A DNA stretch of 64,000 bases from Pedobacter sp. PACM 27299 (GTDB taxonomy: Bacteria; Bacteroidota; Bacteroidia; Sphingobacteriales; Sphingobacteriaceae), in assembly GCF_001412655.1 (NCBI RefSeq), contig NZ_CP012996.1, positions 4,588,001 through 4,652,000 on the forward strand, written 5' to 3'. The notes under the pieces were generated by a model that was not told where the DNA came from, did not search any database, and saw nothing but the letters and a program-made list of their open reading frames with translations. The position numbers were made by a program, and so were the translations under genes. Positions 7,667 through 16,350 of the stretch are shown piece after piece; positions within the stretch are counted from its first letter, which is position 1, and each line of letters begins with the position of its first letter.

Positions 7667-10600
7667 TTAAAAGTTATAAGTCAATTGCAGGCTATACGTA
7701 CGCCCAATCTTTTGTCTGAAAGTTTTCATATCGTCCTTTTCAAAATCATCAGTATACCCTGGCTTAAGAATAAACTGATCAACATCGGTAATCGGGATTC
7801 CATCTTCTGGAGTAGCCTGACGGTAACTCATTCTATTATTATAGTATTCAACCGCGTTATTTAACAGGTTACCCGCATTTAATTTTATTTCAATTCGCGG
7901 CTGCAGAAAACGATAGCTGAGCTGGGCATCCAACTGACTGTATGGCCTTTGGTATTCACTATCAGGCATTCGGTTAGAAACGATATACATCTTACGACCA
8001 GATCTGTTGAACACCACATTAGTACCGAAATGCTTTCCATCATACTGCAAACCAGCATTGAACAGGTAAGGGGCCTGCCCATATAATGGCCTTTTATTTC
8101 TGCTCAGCACGAATGGCTCAGTAGATTTACTTTGACTGGAAGTCTGTACTTCAGAATGGATAAATGTGGCGTTTCCATATATACTCATGTTGGTTAACCA
8201 AGTCTTGTTGGCAATAAAATCGAGTCGCTTGCGTAATTCCAGCTCCAGTCCATAATTTTTTGCCCATACCGCATTGGTCAATACATAGTCATACCTGGCA
8301 TCCTGAGAAGGCTGTCTCGTTAATTCCACCGGTTTATCAAAATATCGGTAAAAAGCACCTACAGAGATTATTTCTCCCAGCGCAGGGAACAGTTCTGCTT
8401 TAAAATCCAGTGCATCCACTACCGTACTGGTCAAACCCTTACTATATACGGGTGCATCCAAATCAGGATTATACATCATAAATTTCGCACGCTCCAAAAA
8501 CTCCGGACGAATGGCCGTTCTGGAATAAGCGACTCTCAGATTGAGGTCTTGCAGCGGACTATATGTTAGATTTGCAGAGGGCAGCCACCTCCATGTTTTG
8601 TCTTTCAGGTCTTTTATTTCCTCCACTCCTCCACTTGAATTGGTCGGGTTCTTCAATTCTTTGTATTTGTAATATTCTGCACGTAGCCCCCATACCAATC
8701 TCCACTGTTCGGAAAAACGGTTATCAAACATTGCGTATCCGGCATGCTGCTGACTTTTACCTTCATAAAAATCTATCAAAAAGGGATGCACTTCCCAAAC
8801 AAATCCCTTCGGATTTAAATTCTCTGGTTTGATCTTTTCTGAGATGGGCAGATATAGCAAGCTATCCGGGGTGTATTGATAAATATCGTTCAGCTGTGCA
8901 CCTTCCCAGTTTAATTTCAGGTGTTTTTTAGTCCCTGAATAACCGGTCTTCAAAATATTACGGGTATTGCCCAATGTAAATGGCATTGCGCCTGAAATGT
9001 TCCAGTTAAAATCTGTTTCCTTATTCAGATAATGACTTCTGGAATTTGGAAACTCACCGGTTTGAGTAGAATTGGTAGCGTTAACCAAGACATATTCCCC
9101 ATTAATCATTCGAGGGTAAAGGTCTCTGCGGATCACATCTTTCTCGTTCCTTTTGATGCCGGTACGGGCTATATCCCAATCCAGTTTTACCTTGCCGAGC
9201 TGATGCTGAAAGCTCAGTTTATTTTGCAGGAGGTCAAGAAAACTTGGCAACACCGTAATCCTCTGATTTGGAGGCATCAGACCGATTTCTTCCGAACCGA
9301 TATTGTCCAGGTAATTGTTCATGATCCGGGTGATGCTTTCAAACTTTCGGGTGTAGGTATTTCTCAAACTGATCCGATGGTTTTTCAATTTCAAACCTGC
9401 ATTCAATAAACCACCAAGACTGGTGTTGAAGTTATAATCATTGCCATAGTTATTGAATCCAGGATTATATGTACCCCTCCTTAGTTCAGAGATTTCTGAA
9501 ATATTTTGGGTATTCCGATAACTCAGGGAACCCAGTACCCCAAAAATACTGGAACTGTCTGCATGGTTGACTCTACCTATAGTAAACTGATAATTTTGAG
9601 CCATAGCCGCCGGTGTTTTATACAAAGTCAGGTTATCATTGGTAAACAGCCTGCTCTGGGCAAATTTATCTTCTGCTCGCTGTAGATCCGGACGGTTAGA
9701 AGCCAATGCAGGCGTATACCTCAGGTCTTTTGGAAAATCCCTTCTGCCATCATCGAAGCCCAGGAAATCATACTTTCCACGTTTTGGCGAATAAAAATCT
9801 TTCCCTATACTCTGGTCGTTGATCCCGGTACCAATGGAAAAACTGCTGAAATTCTGATCGGGAATATCTTTGGTATTGATCTGCACCAGGCCACCGGCAA
9901 AACTGGTGTTCATATCCGGAGTAATCGTTTTGCTGACCACCACATTGTCAATCAGATTGGAAGGAATCAGGTCAAAGGCAAAAGCTTTTCTCCCCACTTC
10001 CGTACTTGGCAATACGGAACCATCTAGGGTAGCCGCATTATAACGCTCCCCCATTCCTCTCACCACCACATATTTATTGTCTATTGTAGAAATCCCGGAG
10101 ATTCGCTTTATTGCCTCCCCAAGATTGCTATCTGGTGTTCTGGCAATTTGCTCTGCACTGATGCCATTGCTGATTTCGGCAGCATTTTTCTGACGTGCCA
10201 GCAGCCCATCGGTGGAGCTTTTTTTATAACCTCCCGTGATCACTACTCCTGCCAATGTTGCTGAACTAGGTTTCATACTAATCGTTAATGGCGTAACAGT
10301 TCCTGATTTAATCACTACATCTGTTATTCTCCGGCCCTGGTAACTCACATAACTGACTTCTACGGTGTATGTTCCCGGCTCCACTGCGATACTAAAAGAA
10401 CCGTCGACGGCCGTACTCACTGACCGGTTCAGCTCTATAATTTTTACTCCGGCACCTGGTAAAGCTGCTCCTTTTTCATCCAGGATTTTACCTGTTAATT
10501 GTCCTGTTTTTACCGGATCAGGTATTTTGTACAAGAGGATAGTTTTGGCATCAGCGATTTTATAGGTCACTCCTGTGCCTTCCAACAATTTTTTCAGCAC

Positions 10601-10891
10601 CTGAGTGATGGGTACATCTTTCACATCAATACTGATGCGTTTTACAGATTTAAAAATTGCCGGGTTATAATTGATCACACATTCTGCCTTGTCTTCCAGG
10701 GCAAGGAATGCCTTTTGCAATTCCACATCCGACAATTTAATGCTGATTTTATTGTTTAAAACTTGCTGTGTATAGGTATTTCCCAAAACAGGTTTCATCA
10801 AAGCAGTCGAAAGAACTACCGTCAGCAGCAAAAAAGAGGGTGTAATTTTATTAAAGTATTTTTTTATTAAAGCGTATAGCATTACCTTCAT
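7667..10891 (-). CDS. TonB-dependent outer-membrane receptor with STN and carboxypeptidase-like domains
   Basis: 1074 residues from the ATG at 10891; a TTG nine codons upstream is less likely. Order: signal peptide (1-37), STN domain (about 47-120, the part that talks to FecR), CarboxypepD_reg-like domain (130-208), plug (about 225-345, with VVVRGMGERYNAATLDGS) and a beta-barrel ending in SLQLTYNF. It imports an unknown ligand across the outer membrane with TonB energy. The STN domain together with the FecR and ECF sigma genes upstream implies autoregulated expression on ligand binding. No SusD gene follows, so a glycan SusCD system is unlikely; the partner is the beta-helix lipoprotein. Ligand cannot be read from sequence. 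Confidence 0.93.
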   Translation of the reverse strand: MKVMLYALIKKYFNKITPSFLLLTVVLSTALMKPVLGNTYTQQVLNNKISIKLSDVELQKAFLALEDKAECVINYNPAIFKSVKRISIDVKDVPITQVLKKLLEGTGVTYKIADAKTILLYKIPDPVKTGQLTGKILDEKGAALPGAGVKIIELNRSVSTAVDGSFSIAVEPGTYTVEVSYVSYQGRRITDVVIKSGTVTPLTISMKPSSATLAGVVITGGYKKSSTDGLLARQKNAAEISNGISAEQIARTPDSNLGEAIKRISGISTIDNKYVVVRGMGERYNAATLDGSVLPSTEVGRKAFAFDLIPSNLIDNVVVSKTITPDMNTSFAGGLVQINTKDIPDQNFSSFSIGTGINDQSIGKDFYSPKRGKYDFLGFDDGRRDFPKDLRYTPALASNRPDLQRAEDKFAQSRLFTNDNLTLYKTPAAMAQNYQFTIGRVNHADSSSIFGVLGSLSYRNTQNISEISELRRGTYNPGFNNYGNDYNFNTSLGGLLNAGLKLKNHRISLRNTYTRKFESITRIMNNYLDNIGSEEIGLMPPNQRITVLPSFLDLLQNKLSFQHQLGKVKLDWDIARTGIKRNEKDVIRRDLYPRMINGEYVLVNATNSTQTGEFPNSRSHYLNKETDFNWNISGAMPFTLGNTRNILKTGYSGTKKHLKLNWEGAQLNDIYQYTPDSLLYLPISEKIKPENLNPKGFVWEVHPFLIDFYEGKSQQHAGYAMFDNRFSEQWRLVWGLRAEYYKYKELKNPTNSSGGVEEIKDLKDKTWRWLPSANLTYSPLQDLNLRVAYSRTAIRPEFLERAKFMMYNPDLDAPVYSKGLTSTVVDALDFKAELFPALGEIISVGAFYRYFDKPVELTRQPSQDARYDYVLTNAVWAKNYGLELELRKRLDFIANKTWLTNMSIYGNATFIHSEVQTSSQSKSTEPFVLSRNKRPLYGQAPYLFNAGLQYDGKHFGTNVVFNRSGRKMYIVSNRMPDSEYQRPYSQLDAQLSYRFLQPRIEIKLNAGNLLNNAVEYYNNRMSYRQATPEDGIPITDVDQFILKPGYTDDFEKDDMKTFRQKIGRTYSLQLTYNF

Positions 10892-10940
10892 GGATTCAAA
10901 AAGTTTTTTAATTTTCAAGAGTTACAAAACATTTTTTTGG

Positions 10941-10966
10941 AACCGTCCTGTTACAGCAGGGCGGTT
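10941..10966 (-). promoter_or_regulatory. hairpin in the fecR-receptor gap
   Basis: AACCGTCCTG pairs with CAGGGCGGTT (one G-T wobble) around a 6-nt loop. On the minus strand no T run follows; on the plus strand an AT-rich tail with six T does. It may modulate read-through from fecR into the receptor gene or end antisense transcripts. Confidence 0.4.
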
Positions 10967-10998
10967 TATTTTTTATAGGATCACATTCCTTTACTGCC

Positions 10999-12027
10999 TC
11001 ATTCGCAAGCCTCCCCCCATAAAGTAATTGTGGTATTCTGATTGTTAAATTCATAATGTATTTTACCCGCGCTCATCAGCTGGAGTTGTCCGGCGATTTC
11101 TTTAATCGTATTGTGTTGAAAAGTAGCGTTGAAACGGCATCTTAATAAAGCAGGATTCTTCACTTTAAAACTGATATTATAACTTCTTTCCAGTTGAAGA
11201 ATGATGTTGCTTAAAGACTCATTTCTGAAAACAAAGCGACTTTCTGTCCAGGCATTTACAGCTTCTACCGAAAGTTGATTTAAGCTAAATTTCTCCGCTT
11301 TCAGTTGATATACCAATCGTTTCCCGGGAGTAAGGAAAGACAAGTGTTGTAATCCATTGACATTGGCCGCTGAGACCCCAACTTTGCCCGTCTTTACGCT
11401 CACACTAAAAGTCTCTTTTCCTGGATAGGCATCTATATTAAACGAAGTACCTAATACGCGGGTCTGCAAGGATCCGGTATGTACTATAAAGGGACAGTTC
11501 GGGTCTTCTTTCACTTCAAAAAACGCTTCTCCTTCCAGATAAATATCCCGGTATTTTCCTTTTTCAAAATGATGCGCAAAACTCAGCTTGCTCCCTCCAT
11601 TTAAATAAACCACAGAGCGATCAGGAAGTACCAGTTTTAGTCTTTCACCCTGTCTTGTAGATTTAGTTAAAAAGGCAGTCGCCGCTGTCACTTTGTGATC
11701 TCCTATTTTCATGGCGTACCAGGTTAGTGCCGCCGTACAAACCAGGAATAAAGAAGCGGCATATTTTAGCCAGGAAATATGACGTTTTTTATCCTGCTCT
11801 TCTTCTCCAATTCTATTCCAAACCGATTGCAGTTCTGCCTGTGCTGACAGAGAATCATCCCTAAGCGGGACATCTTCAGCCCACATCTCTGTGGTAGTTT
11901 TTTCAAAAGACTCATTTAGCAGATCCTCTTTACTCAGGATAGCAAACAATCTTTCTTCCTGAGCAGGACTGGTATTCCCTTCCAGGTATAACTTAAATAA
12001 AAGCTTAATTTCTTCGTTGGTATTCAC
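10999..12027 (-). CDS. FecR-family anti-sigma factor
   Basis: 342 residues from a GTG that gives MNTNEEIKLLFKLYLEGNTS; a TTG three codons earlier is possible. Layout: cytoplasmic N-terminal anti-sigma part (1-85), one membrane segment (about 87-107), periplasmic FecR domain (125-220, with LPDRSVVYLNGGSKL and YLEGEAFFEV) and a C-terminal STN-like domain (about 265-335, with the typical FRNESLSNIILQLERSYN). It binds the ECF sigma factor and releases it when the receptor STN domain signals ligand. Its target receptor is next door. It is separated from the sigma gene by an opposite-strand gene, which is unusual. Confidence 0.93.
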   Translation of the reverse strand: MNTNEEIKLLFKLYLEGNTSPAQEERLFAILSKEDLLNESFEKTTTEMWAEDVPLRDDSLSAQAELQSVWNRIGEEEQDKKRHISWLKYAASLFLVCTAALTWYAMKIGDHKVTAATAFLTKSTRQGERLKLVLPDRSVVYLNGGSKLSFAHHFEKGKYRDIYLEGEAFFEVKEDPNCPFIVHTGSLQTRVLGTSFNIDAYPGKETFSVSVKTGKVGVSAANVNGLQHLSFLTPGKRLVYQLKAEKFSLNQLSVEAVNAWTESRFVFRNESLSNIILQLERSYNISFKVKNPALLRCRFNATFQHNTIKEIAGQLQLMSAGKIHYEFNNQNTTITLWGEACE

Positions 12028-12263
12028 TTGATACAATTAAAAGTCAGAAAATTCTCTGCCTGTCTAATAGTATATATCCCGTCTGGAAGTCAAATGTCTA
12101 GTCGGGCTTGAAATATTTTTCATATATTTATAGAAGAGACTAACACCGATGATATTGATCAATAACCCTTAAAATATTTCGATGAATATTCGTTTAATTT
12201 AAAGCCTCAAACATAGATAATCATAATCCGGCTGCTTATATTTATAACTATAATCACATAACA

Positions 12264-13112
12264 ATGAAAAAATGGTATAGCTTTTTAATTTTAGTCTTAT
12301 TTTCTATGAATTTAATGGCTCAAACCGGCAATAATACGAAACAAGATGTGGTTCAAAAAATTGATGCTGAGCAAATGAAAGGTAAGGTGATCAAGATTAC
12401 CGACAGTGATGTCACTTTTGTTTATGCCGGAGAGACTGCAGAATATGTCATCAAAAAATCAGAAATTGCCCGAATTGTACATGCAAGTGGCAGGATTGAG
12501 AACATTAGCCAGCAAAACAGTCCTGCACAAAACCGTCAGCAGGATCAGGTAAATATGTCGGCCACCTCAGTAGACCATCATAATAAAATTGCAATTCTCC
12601 CCTTTAACTTCCTCATGGACAATCAGCCCGGTGCCGAGGCCATCGGGTATAAGGCCCAGGAAGACACCTACGGTTTTCTATCACAGCATTCAGCAGGATA
12701 CACCATTCTTGATCCAAGAACCACCAATGCCCTGCTAAATAAAGCCGGAGTAACAAAAGAAAAAACAATCAATTTTACCATGAAAGAGATCTGTGATATC
12801 CTTGGGGTAGAATATATAATTGATGGTTCAATTACACAGAACAAAGGTTATCAGACCAGTTACAGCAGCGATGTTGCCAGCACTAAAGTAAAACGTAATG
12901 ATAACGATAAGTTAAAAGGTGTTTCCACTTATGGCACTACAAATAGTAATTCTGTACAACGATATGATGTATCGGTTAGCATCCATATCTATATGGATAA
13001 TAATGCCAGCATTTATAACCAGACACACAAAGCTTTCCTCAGCAATACGGACGGATCCTATAGCAGTCCACTAGAATATTTATTGAAGAGAAGTCCTTTG
13101 TTCAGAAAATAA
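12264..13112 (+). CDS. exported protein with CsgG/FlgO-like domain
   Basis: 282 residues. Signal peptide MKKWYSFLILVLFSMNLMAQ. First domain (28-85) reads GKVIKITDSDVTFVYAGE and YVIKKSEIARIVHASGRIE, a small beta-barrel-like module seen in Bacteroidota envelope proteins. A Gln/Asn-rich linker (82-98) follows, then a domain with KIAILPFNFL, MKEICDILGVEYIIDGSIT and VSVSIHIYMDN that looks like the CsgG/FlgO/TolB-N fold. The fold is inferred from pattern only; there is no diacyl Cys, so it is periplasmic rather than a CsgG pore. It sits on the plus strand between the sigma and fecR genes. Confidence 0.7.
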   Translation: MKKWYSFLILVLFSMNLMAQTGNNTKQDVVQKIDAEQMKGKVIKITDSDVTFVYAGETAEYVIKKSEIARIVHASGRIENISQQNSPAQNRQQDQVNMSATSVDHHNKIAILPFNFLMDNQPGAEAIGYKAQEDTYGFLSQHSAGYTILDPRTTNALLNKAGVTKEKTINFTMKEICDILGVEYIIDGSITQNKGYQTSYSSDVASTKVKRNDNDKLKGVSTYGTTNSNSVQRYDVSVSIHIYMDNNASIYNQTHKAFLSNTDGSYSSPLEYLLKRSPLFRK

Positions 13113-13218
13113 TATAAGATTTTACTGTTATTATTCTAATTCTTTGCTGTTTTTTCAATCAGGCAAAACAAAAATACGGGAATATGATGGCTAATTAAGA
13201 CTGTAAATAAAAGGTCAA

Positions 13219-13824
13219 TTACCAATTGATAACTGCCGTACATATAACCGGAAGCCAAACCAATACCGTTTCCGGTGTATGGATTTTAAAATACTGTCGG
13301 ATATGACTCAATGATTTTGCCATGTGACTGTGCACGGTATTTTTTGAAATGTTGAGTTCATTCGAAATTCGCTCATAACTGGCTCCTTCTTCCCTGCTCA
13401 GCTTAAACACTTTTTTACTTTGTGGAGGCAGGCTCTCGATGGCACTTTCTGCCAGCTGGCGATAATCTTGTAAGTCCATAAAACTGGCCACGGGATCGTA
13501 GGTATGTTCCTGTTTTGCGAGCTCATTTTGATACGTATCTGCTTTTGCTTTCCGCTGGAATTCTTTATAAACCAGATTCCTGGTAATGGTTAATAAGAAA
13601 GCATCAAAGTCTTTGCTTACATCCAGCGTATGTTTATATTTCCATAAGCGTACAAATACCAGCTGCGTTAATTCAGTCGCTGTTTCGGAGCACCTGACAA
13701 AGCGATAAGCAAATTGGTGGATTTTACCTTTATAACGATAATACAACTCATTAAAGGCAGCAGTATCACCTTCGCGGAGTAAAACAACTAATTTTTCAAG
13801 CAGGACCTTATCTAACTGTTTCAA
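13219..13824 (-). CDS. ECF sigma factor (FecI-like)
   Basis: 201 residues. Region 2 is at about 22-92 (FNELYYRYKGKIHQFAYRF, LTQLVFVRLWK, FDAFLLTITRNLVYKEFQRK) and region 4 at 127-178 (ESLPPQSKKVFKLSREEGAS, then the helix-turn-helix ERISNELNISKNTVHSHMAK). It directs RNA polymerase to the receptor operon and is held by FecR. The only usable start is TTG at 13824; the next in-frame codons upstream are ATT and then a stop. The tail 186-199 (VLVWLPVICTAVIN) is hydrophobic, a feature I have seen in Bacteroidota ECF factors and which may touch the membrane or FecR. It faces the plus-strand gene at 12264 tail to tail. Confidence 0.9.
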   Translation of the reverse strand: MKQLDKVLLEKLVVLLREGDTAAFNELYYRYKGKIHQFAYRFVRCSETATELTQLVFVRLWKYKHTLDVSKDFDAFLLTITRNLVYKEFQRKAKADTYQNELAKQEHTYDPVASFMDLQDYRQLAESAIESLPPQSKKVFKLSREEGASYERISNELNISKNTVHSHMAKSLSHIRQYFKIHTPETVLVWLPVICTAVINW

Positions 13825-13930
13825 AATAATTGAGAATTATGAGTGATGCGTTTTTCTATTTCGAAAGTACTGCCCTCATTTTAACTCAGTATTAAGCTTA
13901 AGTCAAATATATATACCTATCATCATCATT

Positions 13931-15331
13931 TTACCGGTGTGTGAAAACGAGGCTAGTTTGCGCTTTTTGCCGATGCGTGTCAGAAAAAACCATTGTATTG
14001 CCCGGTTTATTTCCATTTTGTTGTTGGAGCAGGGAAATTCTAGAACTGCTGGAGGCCAGTACTGCAGGCTTTAAGAAACCAATCTGATTCAGCGCAGCTT
14101 TTAACAAGGGATCATTTACATCGCCAAAGGGCAAAAGTGGCAGCTGATTCAATTCATTAACGGCTATATCAGGGGAAATACCATTCTGATAGCCTCCCTG
14201 TCCATTGGCATTAAATAATTTATAAATGATAGGGTACATTTCCCAGGCTACCTTTTTTGGACTGTGCTGATCTTCAATTAAAAAACTGGCTTCATCTTTT
14301 CCGAGCGTTTGTGCACCAACAACTTTAACCTGTAAGTAAGGCTTCAAGTTATTTACCACTAATTCAGCCGCTGAGGCCGTTGCAGCTGTTGTTAATACAA
14401 ACACCCTGCTTAAGCTTAAATTACGTTGTAAGAATGCTTTAAAATCCACCAGGGGGACATCAGCGGCTGCAGTGCCAATAGATTCATTCCTGGTGCCCCC
14501 ATTTTTATTTCCTTTGTATATAATAAATGGGCTTTCTGCGGTTATTCCTGCCGGAATCATGGCGCAAAGTCCTGCTGCTTCTGACACCTCCCCACCAGAA
14601 TTATAGCGTAGATCAATGACTAAATCAGTCAGACCTATGTTTTTAAATTGAGAAAATATGGGCAGTAATCCATTCAGTGTTCCGGCGGAAAAATCATCGA
14701 GATAAATATACCCGATATGCTTCCCTCCACTTTCCATAGTTTGGGAAATAGCAGGCTGTGCATAAGGTGTTAATCCGGCAATCAGGTTTAGTTCCCGATC
14801 TTCATAAAACACCCCATCCTGAAATTTAGCTAAAGTCAGCAGCGTACTCCGCCCGTTAATCAGTTCTTTTTCCAACGCCTGAATACGGTCCTTACTAAAT
14901 TCCTGTCCATTAATTCTACGGATGTAAATCCCTCTTTTCAGGCCAGATCGCTCTCCAGGAGATCCCTTTAAGACAGATTTAATCACACAAAGCACCTGTT
15001 TGCTTAATGGTTCTTCAAATATGGCATAATCAAAACCATATAAAGCACGTGTGCTGGTGGTAAAAGTGCTGGCATCACTAGCCAGGTAAAGCCAGGAAAA
15101 CCGATCTGCGGAATTCCTAATCGAATTAAAAAACGCTGGTGGAGTTTGTTCAAGTGCTGCTGTTTTAGGCAGCGCATCAGACCAGTAATAGTACTTACGA
15201 AGGCTGTCTAAGATCCAGGTATTGATCTGTTCATTGCTCCCTTCGGGGTAGATAGGCGTAGATTTATCCTTTTTACAGCTCGTCAGCAACAGGAGTATAA
15301 CCACACAGGAACACAGGCTTTTAAATTTCAT
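13931..15331 (-). CDS. S41-family lipoprotein peptidase
   Basis: 466 residues. Lipobox LLTSC (Cys19) followed by Lys-Lys, so it is anchored in the outer or inner membrane. An N-terminal helical part (33-75) is followed by a PDZ-like domain (about 100-185, GSPGERSGLKRGIYIRRING), then the S41 core with DLVIDLRYNSGG (about 236-247), nucleophile Ser320 in TAATASAAEL and Lys345 in LGKDEA. This is a serine/lysine C-terminal-processing type protease. The end (from about residue 430) is low complexity and unstructured. It lies upstream of the sigma gene with a 106-bp gap on the same strand; a link to sigma/anti-sigma signalling is possible but not shown. Confidence 0.92.
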   Translation of the reverse strand: MKFKSLCSCVVILLLLTSCKKDKSTPIYPEGSNEQINTWILDSLRKYYYWSDALPKTAALEQTPPAFFNSIRNSADRFSWLYLASDASTFTTSTRALYGFDYAIFEEPLSKQVLCVIKSVLKGSPGERSGLKRGIYIRRINGQEFSKDRIQALEKELINGRSTLLTLAKFQDGVFYEDRELNLIAGLTPYAQPAISQTMESGGKHIGYIYLDDFSAGTLNGLLPIFSQFKNIGLTDLVIDLRYNSGGEVSEAAGLCAMIPAGITAESPFIIYKGNKNGGTRNESIGTAAADVPLVDFKAFLQRNLSLSRVFVLTTAATASAAELVVNNLKPYLQVKVVGAQTLGKDEASFLIEDQHSPKKVAWEMYPIIYKLFNANGQGGYQNGISPDIAVNELNQLPLLPFGDVNDPLLKAALNQIGFLKPAVLASSSSRISLLQQQNGNKPGNTMVFSDTHRQKAQTSLVFTHR

Positions 15332-15375
15332 AGTACAGCGTTAACCCTACAAACTTAAGGATGCAGTATAAACAA

Positions 15376-15410
15376 ATTGTTAAGCCAGCAGGCTAAAATC
15401 ATTACATTTG
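15376..15410 (+). promoter_or_regulatory. promoter of the GNAT gene at 15431
   Basis: ATTG at 15376-15379 and TACATTTG at 15403-15410 match the Bacteroidota consensus. Transcription would start near 15416, which rules out the in-frame TTG at 15377 as start and supports ATG 15431. Confidence 0.55.
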
Positions 15411-15430
15411 AACACTCAAATTATAGATTT

Positions 15431-15850
15431 ATGACGACTTACCTTGCCGAATTTAAAAATATCCCCCTGACCACTTATCTGAATTTAAGAAAAGACGCTG
15501 GCTTGAGCCCAAAAACAATGGAGGCAGCAGAAATAGGTTTAAAAAATTCCGTTTGTGAGGTCTTGGTTTCCGATCCGGAACAAGGTGGTAAACCTATTGG
15601 GATGGGCAGAATTACCGGTGATGGCGGCTGCCATTGTCAGATTACCGATATGTGCGTATTGCCGGAATATCAAGGCAAAGGAATAGGAAAATCGATTATG
15701 GAGAAACTGATGGAATTTATCAATAGTGAATTACCGTCTTCCTGTTACATCAGTTTGATCGCGGATGGCGATGCCTCATTTTTATATGAAAAGTTTGGTT
15801 TTAAAGACACCTTACCTGCTTCTAAAGGCATGGCTTATTTAAAGCGCTGA
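15431..15850 (+). CDS. GNAT-family N-acetyltransferase
   Basis: 139 residues. The acetyl-CoA site is visible as VLPEYQGKGIGKSIMEKL (about 77-94, pyrophosphate loop QGKGIG), followed by the beta-bulge stretch SCYISLIADGDASFLYEKFG typical of small GNATs. Substrate unknown. The start is chosen by the promoter just upstream; a longer TTG frame exists. Its end overlaps by 12 bp the convergent GNAT gene at 15839. Confidence 0.88.
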   Translation: MTTYLAEFKNIPLTTYLNLRKDAGLSPKTMEAAEIGLKNSVCEVLVSDPEQGGKPIGMGRITGDGGCHCQITDMCVLPEYQGKGIGKSIMEKLMEFINSELPSSCYISLIADGDASFLYEKFGFKDTLPASKGMAYLKR

Positions 15851-16345
15851 TCTTTTTACCGCTATTCCATAACGCAGTAACTTTTCGGAATCCCGGTTGA
15901 TTTCTTCCTCAAATGTCATCCCTAACTTTTCCAAAAGGCGAATAGAACGGACATTGTCTTTTAAGCTAATGGCCAGTAATCTAGAATGGGCAACAAGAAC
16001 TTCTGGTGCTTCCAGTAAGGCCGATGCGGATTCATAAGCATAACCTTTTCCAGCGTAACCTGGCAAAAAAGCAAAGCCAATATCGTGGTGTGCTAAGTCA
16101 TCCCTTTTAATCATTGTCAAAACGCCGACTGGGATTTTTGAACCTTTTAAACGAACAACCCGATAGCTGACAGCCGGATCATTTATGATTTTGTGAATAT
16201 AACGTGCTGCATCCTGTAGGTCATGCACATTTCGCTCGCCAATAAACTGCTTCCAACCTTGCGTATTGAGCAAGTCCAGTATAAATGGAGCGTCATTTAT
16301 ACTCAGCTGATCTACTATAAGACTGGAAGTAATTATCGGCTTCAT
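15839..16345 (-). CDS. RimJ/RimL-type N-acetyltransferase
   Basis: 168 residues of the RimJ/RimL GNAT subgroup: N-terminal TSSLIVDQLSINDAPFILDL, acyl-CoA binding loop PGYAGKGYAYESASALLE (about 94-111) and the closing SLKDNVRSIRLLEKLGMTFE. These enzymes acetylate N-terminal or amino groups of proteins or small molecules; the target is unknown. It is 5 bp downstream of the esterase on the same strand and overlaps the convergent GNAT by 12 bp. Confidence 0.88.
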   Translation of the reverse strand: MKPIITSSLIVDQLSINDAPFILDLLNTQGWKQFIGERNVHDLQDAARYIHKIINDPAVSYRVVRLKGSKIPVGVLTMIKRDDLAHHDIGFAFLPGYAGKGYAYESASALLEAPEVLVAHSRLLAISLKDNVRSIRLLEKLGMTFEEEINRDSEKLLRYGIAVKRSAL

Positions 16346-16350
16346 TTAGG

